From Ignavibacteriaceae bacterium (GTDB taxonomy: Bacteria; Bacteroidota; Ignavibacteria; Ignavibacteriales; Ignavibacteriaceae), in NCBI GenBank assembly GCA_019912505.1, contig JAIOIM010000248.1, positions 1 to 7,140 of the forward strand: a DNA stretch of 7,140 nt, read 5' to 3'. Below, piece after piece: positions 6,485 to 7,140 of the stretch. Position numbers and translations under genes: made by a program. The notes below the pieces were generated by a model. It was not told the DNA's origin. It ran no database searches and was given only the letters and a program-made list of their open reading frames with translations. Numbering within the stretch: the first letter of the stretch is position 1; each line of letters opens with the position of its first letter.

Positions 6485-7140
6485 AGATAGCAGTTTTAGT
6501 TTCGGGCGGAGTTGACAGCTCGGTTGCATTAAGATTATTAAAAGAGGAGGGGCACGATTTAACAGCGTTCTATTTAAAAATATGGCTTCAGGATGAGTTT
6601 TCATTTCTGGGCGATTGTCCTTGGGAAGAAGACCTTGAGTATGTTCGCGCCGTGTGCAATCAAATTGATGTGCCTTTGCAGGTGCTAAATCTTCAAACAG
6701 AATATTGGGAATCGGTTGTTACATACACCATTGGTGAAATAAAAGAAGGACGCACACCCAACCCTGATATTTATTGTAACAGTTTAATAAAGTTCGGACA
6801 ATTTTACGACAAAATAGACCCCTCTTTTGAAAAGGTTGCAACAGGTCATTACGCGCTTGTTAAACAAATCGATGAAACATTCATTCTAAAACAAGCACCT
6901 GATCCGGTTAAGGATCAGACTTATTTTTTAGCTTATCTAACTCAAGCACAGCTTAGCCGTGCGCTGTTTCCACTTGGTCATCTTAACAAAGCGGAAGTAA
7001 GGCAGCTTGCTCAAAAATATAACCTGCCGAATAAAGAAAGAAAAGACAGCCAGGGAATATGTTTTCTCGGTCAAATAAAATTTAATGATTTTGTAAAACA
7101 TCACCTTGGCGAAATTAAAGGGGATATTTTAGAATTGGAA
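6481..7140 (+). CDS. mnmA: tRNA-specific 2-thiouridylase MnmA (3' end outside the window)
   Basis: MnmA thiolates U34 of tRNAs for Lys, Glu and Gln, activating the base with ATP and taking sulfur from a persulfide relay. The visible 220 residues are about 60 percent of the usual 350-380. Residues 8-14 (SGGVDSS) are the PP-loop ATP motif. Residues 93-106 (PNPDIYCNSLIKFG) hold the first catalytic cysteine, C99. ATGHY (120-124), KDQTYFL (144-150) and SQGICFLG (190-197) follow, the last with the second catalytic cysteine, C194. The segment G44-D45-C46-P47-W48-E49-E50-D51-L52 differs from the E. coli sequence and recalls the form found in Bacteroidota relatives and chloroplasts (from memory). The ATG at 6481 overlaps the preceding stop as ATGA, which suggests translational coupling with the membrane protein. 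No Shine-Dalgarno is obvious beyond an AG-rich run (AGTAAAAAGAAAAAAG) just upstream. The missing part should contain the C-terminal beta-barrel domain. Confidence 0.96.
   Translation, partial: MKIAVLVSGGVDSSVALRLLKEEGHDLTAFYLKIWLQDEFSFLGDCPWEEDLEYVRAVCNQIDVPLQVLNLQTEYWESVVTYTIGEIKEGRTPNPDIYCNSLIKFGQFYDKIDPSFEKVATGHYALVKQIDETFILKQAPDPVKDQTYFLAYLTQAQLSRALFPLGHLNKAEVRQLAQKYNLPNKERKDSQGICFLGQIKFNDFVKHHLGEIKGDILELE

Overview
The window reads as ordinary chromosomal sequence from a bacterium of the Bacteroidota/Ignavibacteriota side of the tree. This is an inference from several signs: strongly AT-rich intergenic DNA, near-absence of Shine-Dalgarno sequences, a textbook Bacteroidota-type promoter (TTTG, 21 bases, TATATTTG) before the helicase gene, and an MnmA of the kind that carries a C-P-W-E-E-D-L segment. 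I see no mobile element, CRISPR array, RNA gene or phage gene.

Layout. Bases 1-335 (minus strand) hold the N-terminal two thirds of a MarR-family regulator that runs off the left edge. It has a plausible promoter at 363-394, overlapped by a 9-bp-arm dyad at 378-405. Bases 450-1073 (minus) encode a YigZ/IMPACT-family protein. A 110-bp divergent gap separates it from uvrA (1184-4012, plus), a complete 942-residue UvrA starting at TTG. A 223-bp gap follows, carrying the clear promoter at 4089-4121 and a leader with two short dyads. It drives a stand-alone superfamily 2 helicase (4236-5843, plus). After a further 140 bp comes a small two-TM protein with a possible bacterial PH-like domain (5984-6484, plus, TTG start). 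Its stop codon overlaps the start of mnmA (6481 to beyond 7140, plus, cut by the right edge).

How the genes fit together. UvrA (nucleotide excision repair) and MnmA (2-thiolation of tRNA wobble uridine) are housekeeping enzymes. The helicase appears to be an independent transcription unit. The membrane protein and mnmA are joined by an ATGA overlap and are probably translationally coupled, although their roles have no obvious link. The regulator may control itself. I did not find a convincing new multi-gene system. The most noteworthy items are the uncharacterised helicase with its conserved-looking C-terminal module, the membrane protein/mnmA coupling, the possible MarR operator, and the use of TTG starts for two or perhaps three of the four plus-strand genes.
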